DNA of 7,931 nucleotides from Thermoplasmata archaeon (lineage in GTDB: Archaea; Thermoplasmatota; Thermoplasmata; UBA184): the NCBI GenBank assembly GCA_027314845.1, contig DAHVAA010000068.1, positions 1 to 7,931 on the forward strand, written 5' to 3'. Both the position numbers and the translations under genes were made by a program. Positions within the stretch are counted from its first letter, which is position 1; the number at the start of each line of letters is the position of its first letter. Shown in pieces: positions 1-4,955 of this stretch. The notes beneath the pieces were generated by a model, which was given only the letters and a program-made list of their open reading frames with translations, was not told where the DNA came from and ran no database searches.

Positions 1-124
1 GCCGTGCCCACTTCGTCCGCTCGTCGAGGTTCGGCTCCGGTGTCGGCCGCTCGATCTCGTTCGCGAGGGCGCCGAGAGCGTTCGACGTTTCGTTCGGCGG
101 GCGCTCGCGGTGGAGGATCGGCAT
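1..124 (-). CDS. Hypothetical protein, N-terminal 41 codons (runs off left edge)
   Basis: This reading frame starts at an ATG at 124-122 and stays open to the left edge, so only its N-terminus is seen (begins MPILHRERPPNETSNALGAL). A GGAG SD site about ten bases before the ATG overlaps the stop codon of the preceding 62-aa gene, leaving 5 bp between the genes, the same tight packing seen elsewhere here. The visible part is polar, rich in Glu, Arg and Pro, with no motif I recognise. No function can be assigned. The start is well supported by SD and context; whether it is a full-length gene cannot be judged from this window. Confidence 0.6.
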   Translation of the reverse strand, partial: MPILHRERPPNETSNALGALANEIERPTPEPNLDERTKWAR

Positions 125-129
125 CGGTC

Positions 130-318
130 CTACTCCTTCATCGCCGCGATCGGCGGAGCGGTCGCCTCGGCGGAGACGGCCGGGTTCTTCCGGATCGAAG
201 CGGCGATGTCCTTCAACTCCTTCGCGGCCCAACCGAGGAGCTTCGGCATCTTGTCCACGTCGGCGCCTTGCTCCAGCTTCTTCGCGACGAGGTCGATGCG
301 GTCGGCGAGGTCGGTCAT
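130..318 (-). CDS. Small helical hypothetical protein (62 aa)
   Basis: A 62-residue protein beginning MTDLADRIDLVAKKLEQGAD. The ATG at 318 was chosen because a GGAGG SD lies a few bases upstream and because it overlaps the TGA of the short frame at 315-410 as ATGA. A longer in-frame GTG start at 441 would add 41 residues, but it would lie inside the end of the neighbouring gene and would translate the duplicated segment in a different frame from the 138-aa gene. Residues 3-45 have heptad-like hydrophobic spacing (Leu, Ile, Val, Met) among Lys, Glu and Asp, suggesting one or two amphipathic helices, perhaps a coiled coil or a small DNA-binding or dimerising protein. The last 15 residues are Ala/Pro-rich. 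I do not recognise the family. Confidence 0.6.
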   Translation of the reverse strand: MTDLADRIDLVAKKLEQGADVDKMPKLLGWAAKELKDIAASIRKNPAVSAEATAPPIAAMKE

Positions 319-410
319 TGAGAGCCTCCAGCCGCCCACGTCGTAAAACGCTTCGCGATGGGCTCGCTCCCTTGCGCCGGCGATCCCGGCGCCACGTCGT
401 TCGCTTTCAC
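315..410 (-). CDS. Short ORF (31 aa) copying the N-terminus of the 138-aa gene
   Basis: A GTG-started frame at 410 with a GAGAGG SD. Its first 16 residues (MKANDVAPGSPAQGSE) are identical to the N-terminus of the 138-aa gene at 435-851, because this stretch is a perfect 52-nt copy of that gene's start. After residue 16 the sequence is unrelated (PIAKRFTTWAAGGSQ) and stops at a TGA that overlaps the ATG of the 62-aa gene as ATGA. It may be a truncated paralogue left by recombination that now acts as a translated leader coupling ribosomes into the 62-aa gene. It could equally be a non-functional scar. No function is inferred for the peptide itself. Confidence 0.35.
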   Translation of the reverse strand: MKANDVAPGSPAQGSEPIAKRFTTWAAGGSQ

Positions 411-414
411 GTTC
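363..414. repeat. 52-bp perfect direct repeat, copy 1
   Basis: Identical over 52 bp to 804-855. On the minus strand it contains the last bases before the GTG start plus 16 codons (MKANDVAPGSPAQGSE). It also holds a short hairpin-forming pair, GCGCCG and CGGCGC, with a 7-nt loop. The perfect identity implies a recent duplication or ongoing gene conversion. Confidence 0.95.
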
Positions 415-434
415 CTCTCGCCGAACGGGCTCTA

Positions 435-470
435 TCACCACCGCAGGTCGAGCCCTTCGACCGGGCGGGC
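435..470. repeat. 36-bp imperfect direct repeat, copy 1 (C-terminal codons of the 138-aa gene)
   Basis: Matches 864-899 at 33 of 36 positions. On the minus strand it encodes ARPVEGLDLRW plus the stop codon. The three differences lie exactly three bases apart (450, 453, 456), all at third codon positions in this frame. Confidence 0.9.
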
Positions 471-851
471 CTCGACGATCGGGCCGCTGCTCTGCCGCAC
501 GAGGATCAAATCATCCTGGCGCCGGTCATGGAGGAGATGCGCTCGACTCATTTTGTTTACCGATACGACGAACCGAGCATCGATGCCGCCCTTGTCGTTC
601 GTGCTGGCCAGCAAGACCATCACGCCGAGGTCGGGGGTGGCGATGATGCCCCGAAAGTAGACAGCGGTCTTCGTCCCGCCGCACCACGGCTCATTCGTGG
701 CCTTCTCCTGGTTGCGGCGCAGGAACTTCGCGTACCGGGCGTCTCCCCACTCGACGAGAGGGAGGACACACCCCACCCGGCTCGCCCGTTCGTCCGTCCC
801 CGTCTCGCTCCCTTGCGCCGGCGATCCCGGCGCCACGTCGTTCGCTTTCAC
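435..851 (-). CDS. Hypothetical protein (138 aa) flanked by copies of its own ends
   Basis: A 138-residue protein starting at a GTG (851-849) with a GGAGG SD upstream; the GTG overlaps the TGA of the 28-codon frame at 848-934 as GTGA. The N-terminal 25 residues are polar and look disordered. Residues 26-138 look folded, with alternating hydrophobic strands around GIIATPDLGVMVLLAST and FVVSVNKM and a charged C-terminal part ending ARPVEGLDLRW. Two cysteines (near residues 28 and 57) do not form a recognisable metal site. I do not recognise the family. The gene is bracketed by direct repeats: its start is copied just downstream (363-414) and its last codons just upstream (864-899), suggesting it survives from a tandem array. 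An accessory role in the element is likely but unspecified. Confidence 0.7.
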   Translation of the reverse strand: MKANDVAPGSPAQGSETGTDERASRVGCVLPLVEWGDARYAKFLRRNQEKATNEPWCGGTKTAVYFRGIIATPDLGVMVLLASTNDKGGIDARFVVSVNKMSRAHLLHDRRQDDLILVRQSSGPIVEARPVEGLDLRW

Positions 852-855
852 GTTC
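804..855. repeat. 52-bp perfect direct repeat, copy 2
   Basis: Identical to 363-414, 441 bp away. This copy carries the working start of the 138-aa gene. 441 is a multiple of three, although the two copies are separate reading units. Confidence 0.95.
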
Positions 856-934
856 TTCCTCCGTCACCACCGCAGGTCAAGACCATCGACCGGGCGGGCG
901 CTATCATCGCTCCTCGAGGTGGCCCGCTCGACAT
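848..934 (-). CDS. Possible 28-aa overlapping ORF
   Basis: An ATG at 934 directly follows the TAA of the 134-aa gene (TAAATG), and the frame ends in a TGA that overlaps the GTG of the 138-aa gene (GTGA). The peptide begins MSSGPPRGAMIAPARS and has no recognisable motif. There is only a weak GAGG upstream. Linkage at both ends is suggestive. However, the same DNA in another frame encodes the conserved tail ARPVDGLDLRW, so this frame may merely be a by-product of that relic. Treat it as a possible coupling ORF. Confidence 0.25.
   Translation of the reverse strand: MSSGPPRGAMIAPARSMVLTCGGDGGRT
864..899 (-). pseudogene. Relic C-terminus (ARPVDGLDLRW-stop) of a lost paralogue
   Basis: Reading the minus strand from 899 gives ARPVDGLDLRW followed by TGA, nearly the same tail as the intact 138-aa gene (ARPVEGLDLRW). 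Only three bases differ, all at third codon positions; two are silent and one is Asp/Glu. That pattern is expected if this copy was coding in this frame when it diverged. No body of the gene remains upstream: the frame meets a TGA at about 945, inside the 134-aa gene. I infer a deleted tandem paralogue. Confidence 0.55.
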
Positions 935-1339
935 TTACGCCTCACGGGGCGACCACTTCGACGGCCGCTCGCGGGCGATGAGATGGTCGATGAGGCGAGG
1001 ACCGTCGGCTACGTCGAACGGTCTACACATCGTCCGTCGCCAGACCATCCGGGCGAGCTGGGGCAGGGAGCGATACCGTCGACTCTTCGACCAGTACCCC
1101 GTCGCCGCGAGTAGCCGGCGTGCTCGAGCGCCCTCTACCAACCCGCCGGTGTGCGTTCGGTACCCCGGTCCCCAGATGTAGATGCTCACGGTGCCGGGCT
1201 TGCGCCGGGTGCCGTCGTTGAATCGCCCGTTGACGTTGGCGCTCACGGCGTAAACCATGTCGACCCGGGCCACGCGCTTCGATTCGTTGATTGCCGCCTC
1301 GTCGGTCTCCGTCTCGTCACTCTGCTCCTTTTCGTTCAT
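935..1339 (-). CDS. Hypothetical protein (134 aa)
   Basis: Starts at the ATG at 1339, which overlaps the TGA of the 57-aa gene as ATGA, with a GAGG SD nine or so bases upstream. The first 20 residues are acidic and polar (MNEKEQSDETETDEAAINES), then a basic, probably folded domain follows, with strand-like segments VDMVYAVSANVNGRF and GTVSIYIWGPGYRTH, and an Arg-rich helical region (ARARRLLAATGY, LARMVWRR). The acidic head and basic body suggest a nucleic-acid or protein-binding role, but I do not recognise the family. It stops immediately before the relic of a lost paralogue of the neighbouring gene, so its C-terminus may have been trimmed by the same deletion. Confidence 0.65.
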   Translation of the reverse strand: MNEKEQSDETETDEAAINESKRVARVDMVYAVSANVNGRFNDGTRRKPGTVSIYIWGPGYRTHTGGLVEGARARRLLAATGYWSKSRRYRSLPQLARMVWRRTMCRPFDVADGPRLIDHLIARERPSKWSPREA

Positions 1340-1509
1340 GTTCCTACCTCGTTGAATCCGAGGAATGCGAGCAGACGCTCGAACGTCACGGCGGCGTCCC
1401 GTAGGAGGGCGCCGTCGCGCTCGTCCGCTGGATCGTGACGATCGGGGCGGGCGGGAGGCTCGCCCAGGCCCCGGCCGCGGTCACTGGGATGGTCGGAGGT
1501 CGGGGTCAT
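1336..1509 (-). CDS. Small hypothetical protein (57 aa)
   Basis: The ATG at 1509 was chosen over an in-frame ATG at 1578 because it has a GGAGGT SD six bases upstream and overlaps the TGA of the frame at 1506-1853 as ATGA. Its own TGA overlaps the ATG of the 134-aa gene. The first 35 residues are polar and disordered-looking (Asp, Arg, Pro); the last 20 (ALLRDAAVTFERLLAFLGFN) look like an amphipathic helix. Its SD lies in one arm of a 26-nt near-palindrome, so translation may be controlled by RNA folding or by a protein bound at that site. The family is not recognised. Confidence 0.55.
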   Translation of the reverse strand: MTPTSDHPSDRGRGLGEPPARPDRHDPADERDGALLRDAAVTFERLLAFLGFNEVGT

Positions 1510-1853
1510 GGACCCACCTCCGCGCCAATTGGCCCGGAGGTTCCGACGAACCGACCGGCGAGGGTGTAGCACGGCCATCGGGGCGGTCTAGCCGACCCGG
1601 GTGGGGGGTTATGGTTCCGCCCCAGAACGGGGGTGGGCGGTAACCCCACCGTCATGGAAAGGGGGGTTTCCGCGCAAAAGCGACCCCCTAGGTACAGGGA
1701 GTGCCGGGAGGGTCCACTAGTGTACTCACTCTCTCTACATGGGGTCCCCATCAGAATAACGTCATAACTAGGCTTTTCCTGGCGAGAGGAGTTACCGCCC
1801 TTCCCCGCATTGGGGCGGAACGTAAACCCCCCTGGCGCGACGGGGGCGGTCAT
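1506..1853 (-). CDS. Possible 115-aa ORF through the inverted-repeat region
   Basis: The ATG at 1853 overlaps the stop of the 652-aa gene as ATGA and follows a GGGGAGG SD, the same junction design as the two genes before it. The frame ends in a TGA overlapping the ATG of the 57-aa gene. This two-sided linkage argues for translation. Against it, the peptide (begins MTAPVAPGGFTFRPNAGKGG) has irregular composition, many Pro and Gly, no visible domain, and codons such as AGA, AGT, TAT and ATT that are rare in neighbouring genes. It also reads straight through the inverted repeats and AT-rich spacer. It may be a real fast-evolving gene, a coupling frame that keeps ribosomes moving, or chance. Confidence 0.4.
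   Translation of the reverse strand: MTAPVAPGGFTFRPNAGKGGNSSRQEKPSYDVILMGTPCRESEYTSGPSRHSLYLGGRFCAETPLSMTVGLPPTPVLGRNHNPPPGSARPPRWPCYTLAGRFVGTSGPIGAEVGP
1516..1541. promoter_or_regulatory. 26-nt near-palindrome over the ribosome binding site of the 57-aa gene
   Basis: The half sites are ACCTCCG-C-GCCAA and TTGGC-C-CGGAGGT, symmetrical about 1528/1529 with a single mismatched pair. The left end is the complement of the GGAGGT SD of the gene starting at 1509. In RNA it would form a stem that hides the SD; in DNA it has the size and symmetry of a dimeric repressor operator. Which applies is not decidable from sequence. Confidence 0.6.
1603..1644. repeat. 42-bp inverted repeat, left arm
   Basis: Matches the reverse complement of 1791-1832 at about 34 of 42 positions. 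It contains two divergent copies of a 10-bp motif: GTTCCGCCCC at 1614-1623 and GGGCGGTAAC at 1635-1644, starting 21 bp apart. Its outer edge is a run of six G followed by TTA. Confidence 0.85.
1739..1751. repeat. 13-nt perfect palindrome around a central base
   Basis: ATGGGG-T-CCCCAT lies close to the middle of the spacer between the 42-bp inverted-repeat arms, next to AATAAC-GTC-ATAAC, a 5-bp direct repeat with 8-bp period at 1755-1767. It may be a small cruciform or protein site. Without a T tract it is not a convincing terminator. Confidence 0.5.
1791..1832. repeat. 42-bp inverted repeat, right arm
   Basis: Counterpart of 1603-1644. It carries GTTACCGCCC at 1791-1800 and GGGGCGGAAC at 1812-1821, again starting 21 bp apart, and ends in a run of six C. 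Mismatches between the arms cluster in the linker between motifs and just outside GGAAC; the motif cores are conserved. Confidence 0.85.
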
Positions 1854-3808
1854 GCCTCCCCCTCCAAGACGTCTCGCGGGACGGGCAGCCAGTGGTAGCG
1901 CTGCTCGGCGGGGATGTAGCGGTAGAGCTTCTCCGGGCGGCCACCCTTGCCTCGGTGGGCTTTTACGACGGCATCCGACGCCAGGTCACGCGCGAGCTTG
2001 TCGTTCCGCTGGCCCTCGGGGAGGGCGTCGAACGCCGCCTTCATCGCGGCGTTCAATTCCTCATGGTCGAGGAACACCTCCCGCAGGATGTGCCGCGCAA
2101 CGAAGCCGCTGTAGTTTCCCTTCCGGCCCCGGTGGCCCACGATCGTGTTCCTGACCTCGTTGGGGTCCTCGCCGAGCTTGGTGGCGGCGAAGACGGTCAG
2201 GTCGTTGCGGGTCCGGGGTATGGTGTCGGCGAAGCCCGTGCGCCACAACAGGTGGTCAATCCGGTCCACCATCCGTTCCCCCGGGTCGGTGGCGAGAGAC
2301 TTTCGGATCCGGGCGTCCTCCTCGATCGCCTCGCGAAGCTCGGGGATCTCCCAGGGATCGGGTAGGACGACTGCGCCGGTCAGCGACCCGCCCGTCGCGA
2401 GATAGGCCCCCATCGTCAATGCAACGTGCCGCTGGAGGTCGTCGATCGCGAACACCTGCGTGGGTGGCGTCTCTTCCATTTGCTTGGCGATACGTTCGCC
2501 GACGGCCGAAAAATCGAACGATGCCGGATCAAGCTCGGCGTCGATCTGCCGGACCCGCGCGCGGAACACGGCGACCGCGAGCGGGTCTAGCGCGTGTCCG
2601 TGTCCCTCGCCCCGTAGCCGACCCCGCTCCTCCTCTTCAGTCAGGCTAGGCAACTCCGAGAGCGCGAACCGGCCGGTGATCCCCACCACCGACCCCGAGA
2701 CCGAATCCCAGAAGGCGACTTGGCAAGCGACGATCCAGTACGCATACGAACGGTAGCTGCTACGCCCTCTCTTCATCGAAACATGGTAGAAGCCGGACGC
2801 GAGGAACTCGCTCACGACCCCCGGCGCCTCGCCTCCGGTGGCGCCCCGGAAGATGGCGGTCAACGAGGAGAACTCGGGGAAGACGAGGATGCCGTGGAAC
2901 GATTCGATGACGTCGGCGCGCGTGAACGCGCCACGCTCGTCGATCGAGCCGAAGATCCCTGGGACGCTATACCGGGAGACCGGTACCACGTGAGCGTCGG
3001 GTCCGATGGCCGCCCCGTAGAGGCGGGAGACAAAGTCCAGATGTCGACCCTTTCCCCGCCTCGTCTTCCCGAGGATCGCGTCGTGGATACCGAACCACCA
3101 GATCTCGCCCGACGGCGCCCATGCAAACGTCCGGGTGCCAGTGAAGTGATTGATCTTGTTGGCGCGGTTCGTCAAGAACGTGAAGAGCGACTTCGGCCCG
3201 ACACGGCGGTAGTCGTCGAGGTTCTGGCGCGAGGCGACGGCGATTCCGGTTTGCAGCTCGAGTAGGTTCATCGCGCACATCCCGCGGGCGCGGTCGATCT
3301 CGTCGGCCGGGAGGTCCGTCGGGAGGACCAGGTAGGGGTCGCCGGTCGGGCGTGGCGCGGTCAGCGCGTCAAGGACGGCCGTCCCTCTCGCGATCTGGTC
3401 GAGCGAGACCCGGACCTTCCCCGGCTCCCCCGGCATCGGTTCGGCGTCGCACTGCACGCAGGACTGCTCCCAGGCCACGCCGTGCGTGCAAAAGTCGGGC
3501 GGCCCGAAGTCGAGGCCGGCGCCCGGCGGAGGCATGTCGTCCTCCTCGGGGTTGGCGTTGACGTCGACGTCGGGAACGTCTGCAGGGGGCTGCTCCGGCT
3601 CGTCGGGCTCCCGGGTATCGGGGGTGTCCTCGGGCACGGGTCGGTCGTCCTCGTCGTCGGTCGGGGGCGGTCGGGGCTCGTCGTACTGAGCGTCGGCTTC
3701 GGCCTGCGCCTCGATGTCGCACTTCACACAACCGACCACCGGATCGCGGTCCTCGGGGTCGTGCTTACATGTGCGGCGCGGAGGCTCGGGTGGGGGGTTG
3801 TCCGTCAT
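1850..3808 (-). CDS. Putative replication protein: two zinc knuckles, degenerate P-loop ATPase-like core, winged-helix-like tail (652 aa)
   Basis: The ATG at 3808 overlaps the AAA+ gene's TGA as ATGA, with a GGAGGAGGGA SD. Residues 14-30 form a Cys-x-His...Cys-x2-Cys knuckle (C14, H16, C27, C30), and residues 107-120 a second (C107, H109, C117, C120); about 75 acidic, Pro-rich residues join them. The core at about 230-420 follows the order of an MCM- or phage-helicase-like ATPase: a Walker A-like element ending GKT (residues 247-249, first Gly replaced by His), a GIFGSIDERGAF segment, a Walker B-like ILVFPEF (307-313, Asp replaced by Pro, Glu kept) and an Arg-rich segment ending GITGRFAL. The last 55 residues contain GKGGRPEKLYRY, typical of archaeal winged helices. 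I infer a DNA-binding initiator or helicase relative, perhaps with little ATPase activity. Motif order supports this; no close family is recognised. Confidence 0.6.
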   Translation of the reverse strand: MTDNPPPEPPRRTCKHDPEDRDPVVGCVKCDIEAQAEADAQYDEPRPPPTDDEDDRPVPEDTPDTREPDEPEQPPADVPDVDVNANPEEDDMPPPGAGLDFGPPDFCTHGVAWEQSCVQCDAEPMPGEPGKVRVSLDQIARGTAVLDALTAPRPTGDPYLVLPTDLPADEIDRARGMCAMNLLELQTGIAVASRQNLDDYRRVGPKSLFTFLTNRANKINHFTGTRTFAWAPSGEIWWFGIHDAILGKTRRGKGRHLDFVSRLYGAAIGPDAHVVPVSRYSVPGIFGSIDERGAFTRADVIESFHGILVFPEFSSLTAIFRGATGGEAPGVVSEFLASGFYHVSMKRGRSSYRSYAYWIVACQVAFWDSVSGSVVGITGRFALSELPSLTEEEERGRLRGEGHGHALDPLAVAVFRARVRQIDAELDPASFDFSAVGERIAKQMEETPPTQVFAIDDLQRHVALTMGAYLATGGSLTGAVVLPDPWEIPELREAIEEDARIRKSLATDPGERMVDRIDHLLWRTGFADTIPRTRNDLTVFAATKLGEDPNEVRNTIVGHRGRKGNYSGFVARHILREVFLDHEELNAAMKAAFDALPEGQRNDKLARDLASDAVVKAHRGKGGRPEKLYRYIPAEQRYHWLPVPRDVLEGEA

Positions 3809-4674
3809 GCTGCTCCCTCCTCCTTGCGGAAACCGTTTGCGGAAACCCCACCTGAGGGGGTTTGCGCGGGGTTCTCGCAGGGGGTTTTCGTAAGCCGTCC
3901 GCGGACCGTGGAGGGTCTCGACCCTACCGCTTCGGCCACATCCGACCAAGACTTCCCGGCGGCCCGCAGGCGGATGGCGAGATCAACGTCGAACTCCGCG
4001 CGCGGGCGGCCGCCGAGTCGGTTCGTTATCGTCGCGACAGGCATGGGTACGACGGAGATGTCGTTCGGCGCGATCGGGACGAGCTGGCCAATCTTCCTCC
4101 CGTCGCCCTTCGCGCGGTCGACCACCCACTGCACGGCCGGTTCGTCGAGTTGGGTTCCGAGGGCGGCGGCGTCGCGGGAGATGAGGATGCGGGCCGCCTC
4201 GTCATCGAGACGGGCGAACTCAACTCGGAGGGAGCGGGACGCAAGGCCGGCGTCCCCGAGTTCGCGGTTCGCCGTCATCACGATTAGCGCCCGGTTCGCG
4301 AGCAGTTCGATTGGACGGCGCAGGGCGATGCGATCGTTCTTCGTGAGGCGGTCGATCTCGTCCAGGAGCACGATCAACTTCGACGACTCCCAGCGATCGT
4401 CCCAGCGGGTTACGGTACTCTCGACCATCTCATCGAGACGGTCGCCGATCACGCGCACCGGGACGCGGCCGCAGTTGAACTCATTGACCATCGCGCCTGG
4501 GATCTCGGCTGATAGGGAACGGGCGGTGCTGGTCTTCCCGACGCCCGTTGGGCCGACGAAAAAGAGCGCCCCGTTCGGTTTCCCGCAGTCGGATAGCGAG
4601 GCGACGATCCTCTCGAGTAGCTCGACGGCCTCGGGCTGCCCGACGACATCTGCGAGGCGGCTGATTTCGGTCAT
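3805..4674 (-). CDS. AAA+ ATPase resembling an RFC clamp-loader subunit, with C-terminal helix-turn-helix (289 aa)
   Basis: Residues 1-195 are a clear AAA+ module of the RFC/RuvB group: DVVGQPEAVELL at the start, Walker A GPTGVGKT (41-48), Walker B LIVLLDEID (100-108), sensor 1 Asn136 in MTANR, an arginine-finger-like SRS (Arg147; RFC usually SRC) and sensor 2 GDGRK (Arg193). The collar domain of true RFC subunits is missing. Instead residues about 229-262 form a helix-turn-helix (LAIRLRAAGKSWSDVAEAVG, then SRPSTVRGRL), followed by a polar tail. It probably uses ATP to remodel or load a DNA-bound partner, perhaps the 652-aa protein encoded immediately downstream. The ATG at 4674 is preferred over an in-frame upstream ATG because of the GGGGAGGAGG SD and the ATGA overlap with the zinc-ribbon gene. 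Confidence 0.85.
   Translation of the reverse strand: MTEISRLADVVGQPEAVELLERIVASLSDCGKPNGALFFVGPTGVGKTSTARSLSAEIPGAMVNEFNCGRVPVRVIGDRLDEMVESTVTRWDDRWESSKLIVLLDEIDRLTKNDRIALRRPIELLANRALIVMTANRELGDAGLASRSLRVEFARLDDEAARILISRDAAALGTQLDEPAVQWVVDRAKGDGRKIGQLVPIAPNDISVVPMPVATITNRLGGRPRAEFDVDLAIRLRAAGKSWSDVAEAVGSRPSTVRGRLTKTPCENPAQTPSGGVSANGFRKEEGAA
3824..3890. repeat. Cluster of GCGGAAACC(CC)-like repeats in the AAA+ gene tail
   Basis: TTGCGGAAACC occurs at 3824-3834 and again at 3837-3847, a 13-bp period that is not a multiple of three. An inverted relative, GGGGTTTGCGC, lies at 3857-3867 (10 of 11 matching the complement of 3839-3849), and a looser GGGGGTTTTCG at 3880-3890. The complement of GCGGAAACCCC also occurs exactly at 1663-1673, inside the candidate origin. 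Possible binding sites. Confidence 0.5.
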
Positions 4675-4955
4675 GCCTCCTCCCCATCCGCGACGAGTGG
4701 CGCGACGCAACTGCGATGAGCGTAGATGCCGATAGACCGGAACGTCGTTCCGCCGGGTCGGCGTTCGCGGACCAGGAGCGGCGTCGCGTCATAGCCCGGG
4801 AAACCCGGGCGAGCGGTCACCGGGCCGGCGCAGACGACGCATGTGAATTGCTTGGTTTTGACGACACGACGCCGAGGCGGAACGGGCCCACGCCGGTGAT
4901 GGGCGGGGACATAAGCCGGTTTGTCGTTACTGGCAACGGTCGTCGTGGGCTTCAT
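4671..4955 (-). CDS. Zinc-ribbon-like small protein (94 aa)
   Basis: Starts at the ATG at 4955, preceded by a GAGGAGG SD and overlapping the end of the 80-aa frame; an in-frame upstream start at 5081 lacks this support. Residues 1-35 are basic and Pro-rich (HHRRGPVPPRRRVVKTK). C39-x2-C42 (TCVVCAGPV) and H80-x2-C83 (YAHRSCV) form a plausible four-ligand zinc site enclosing about 37 residues with strand-like segments. Small proteins of this build in archaeal viruses and plasmids often bind nucleic acid or regulate transcription; that role is inferred. Its TGA overlaps the ATG of the AAA+ gene, so the two are probably translationally coupled. The exact family is not recognised. Confidence 0.75.
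   Translation of the reverse strand: MKPTTTVASNDKPAYVPAHHRRGPVPPRRRVVKTKQFTCVVCAGPVTARPGFPGYDATPLLVRERRPGGTTFRSIGIYAHRSCVAPLVADGEEA

Larger units (their letters stand above)
1603..1832. other. Candidate replication origin or control region
   Basis: This 230-bp stretch is bounded by the two arms of the 42-bp inverted repeat. The 146-bp interior includes a patch at 1711-1780 with 33 G/C in 70 bases (6 in 20 at 1751-1770), clearly AT-richer than the rest of the window. Four related motif copies, paired 21 bp (two helical turns) apart, beside an AT-rich stretch and immediately downstream of a gene for a putative replication protein resemble the organisation of plasmid and viral origins. It could instead be a transcription-control region for the left-hand genes. 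No iteron family is recognised. Confidence 0.45.

Noticed and set aside
130..441. GTG start at 441 extending the 62-aa gene to 103 residues
   Set aside because: The ATG at 318 has a GGAGG SD and an ATGA junction. The extension reads the duplicated segment in a frame different from the intact 138-aa gene.
363..899. Direct repeats as a CRISPR array or insertion-sequence ends
   Set aside because: There are only two copies of each repeat, with unequal spacing and a gene between them, and no transposase. The repeats are fragments of the gene itself.
318..1181. A 287-codon open frame on the plus strand
   Set aside because: It crosses the minus-strand gene junctions with overlapping SD-led starts, is rich in Arg, Pro and Ala, and its internal repeat is explained by the direct DNA repeats.
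1739..1751. ATGGGG-T-CCCCAT as an intrinsic terminator
   Set aside because: There is no T-rich tract on either strand after the stem, and archaeal termination does not rely on such hairpins.
3482..4735. A 417-codon open frame on the plus strand
   Set aside because: It is antisense to the well-supported AAA+ gene and the start of the 652-aa gene. It has Arg/Ser-rich low-complexity composition and no motif; such shadows are common in GC-rich DNA.
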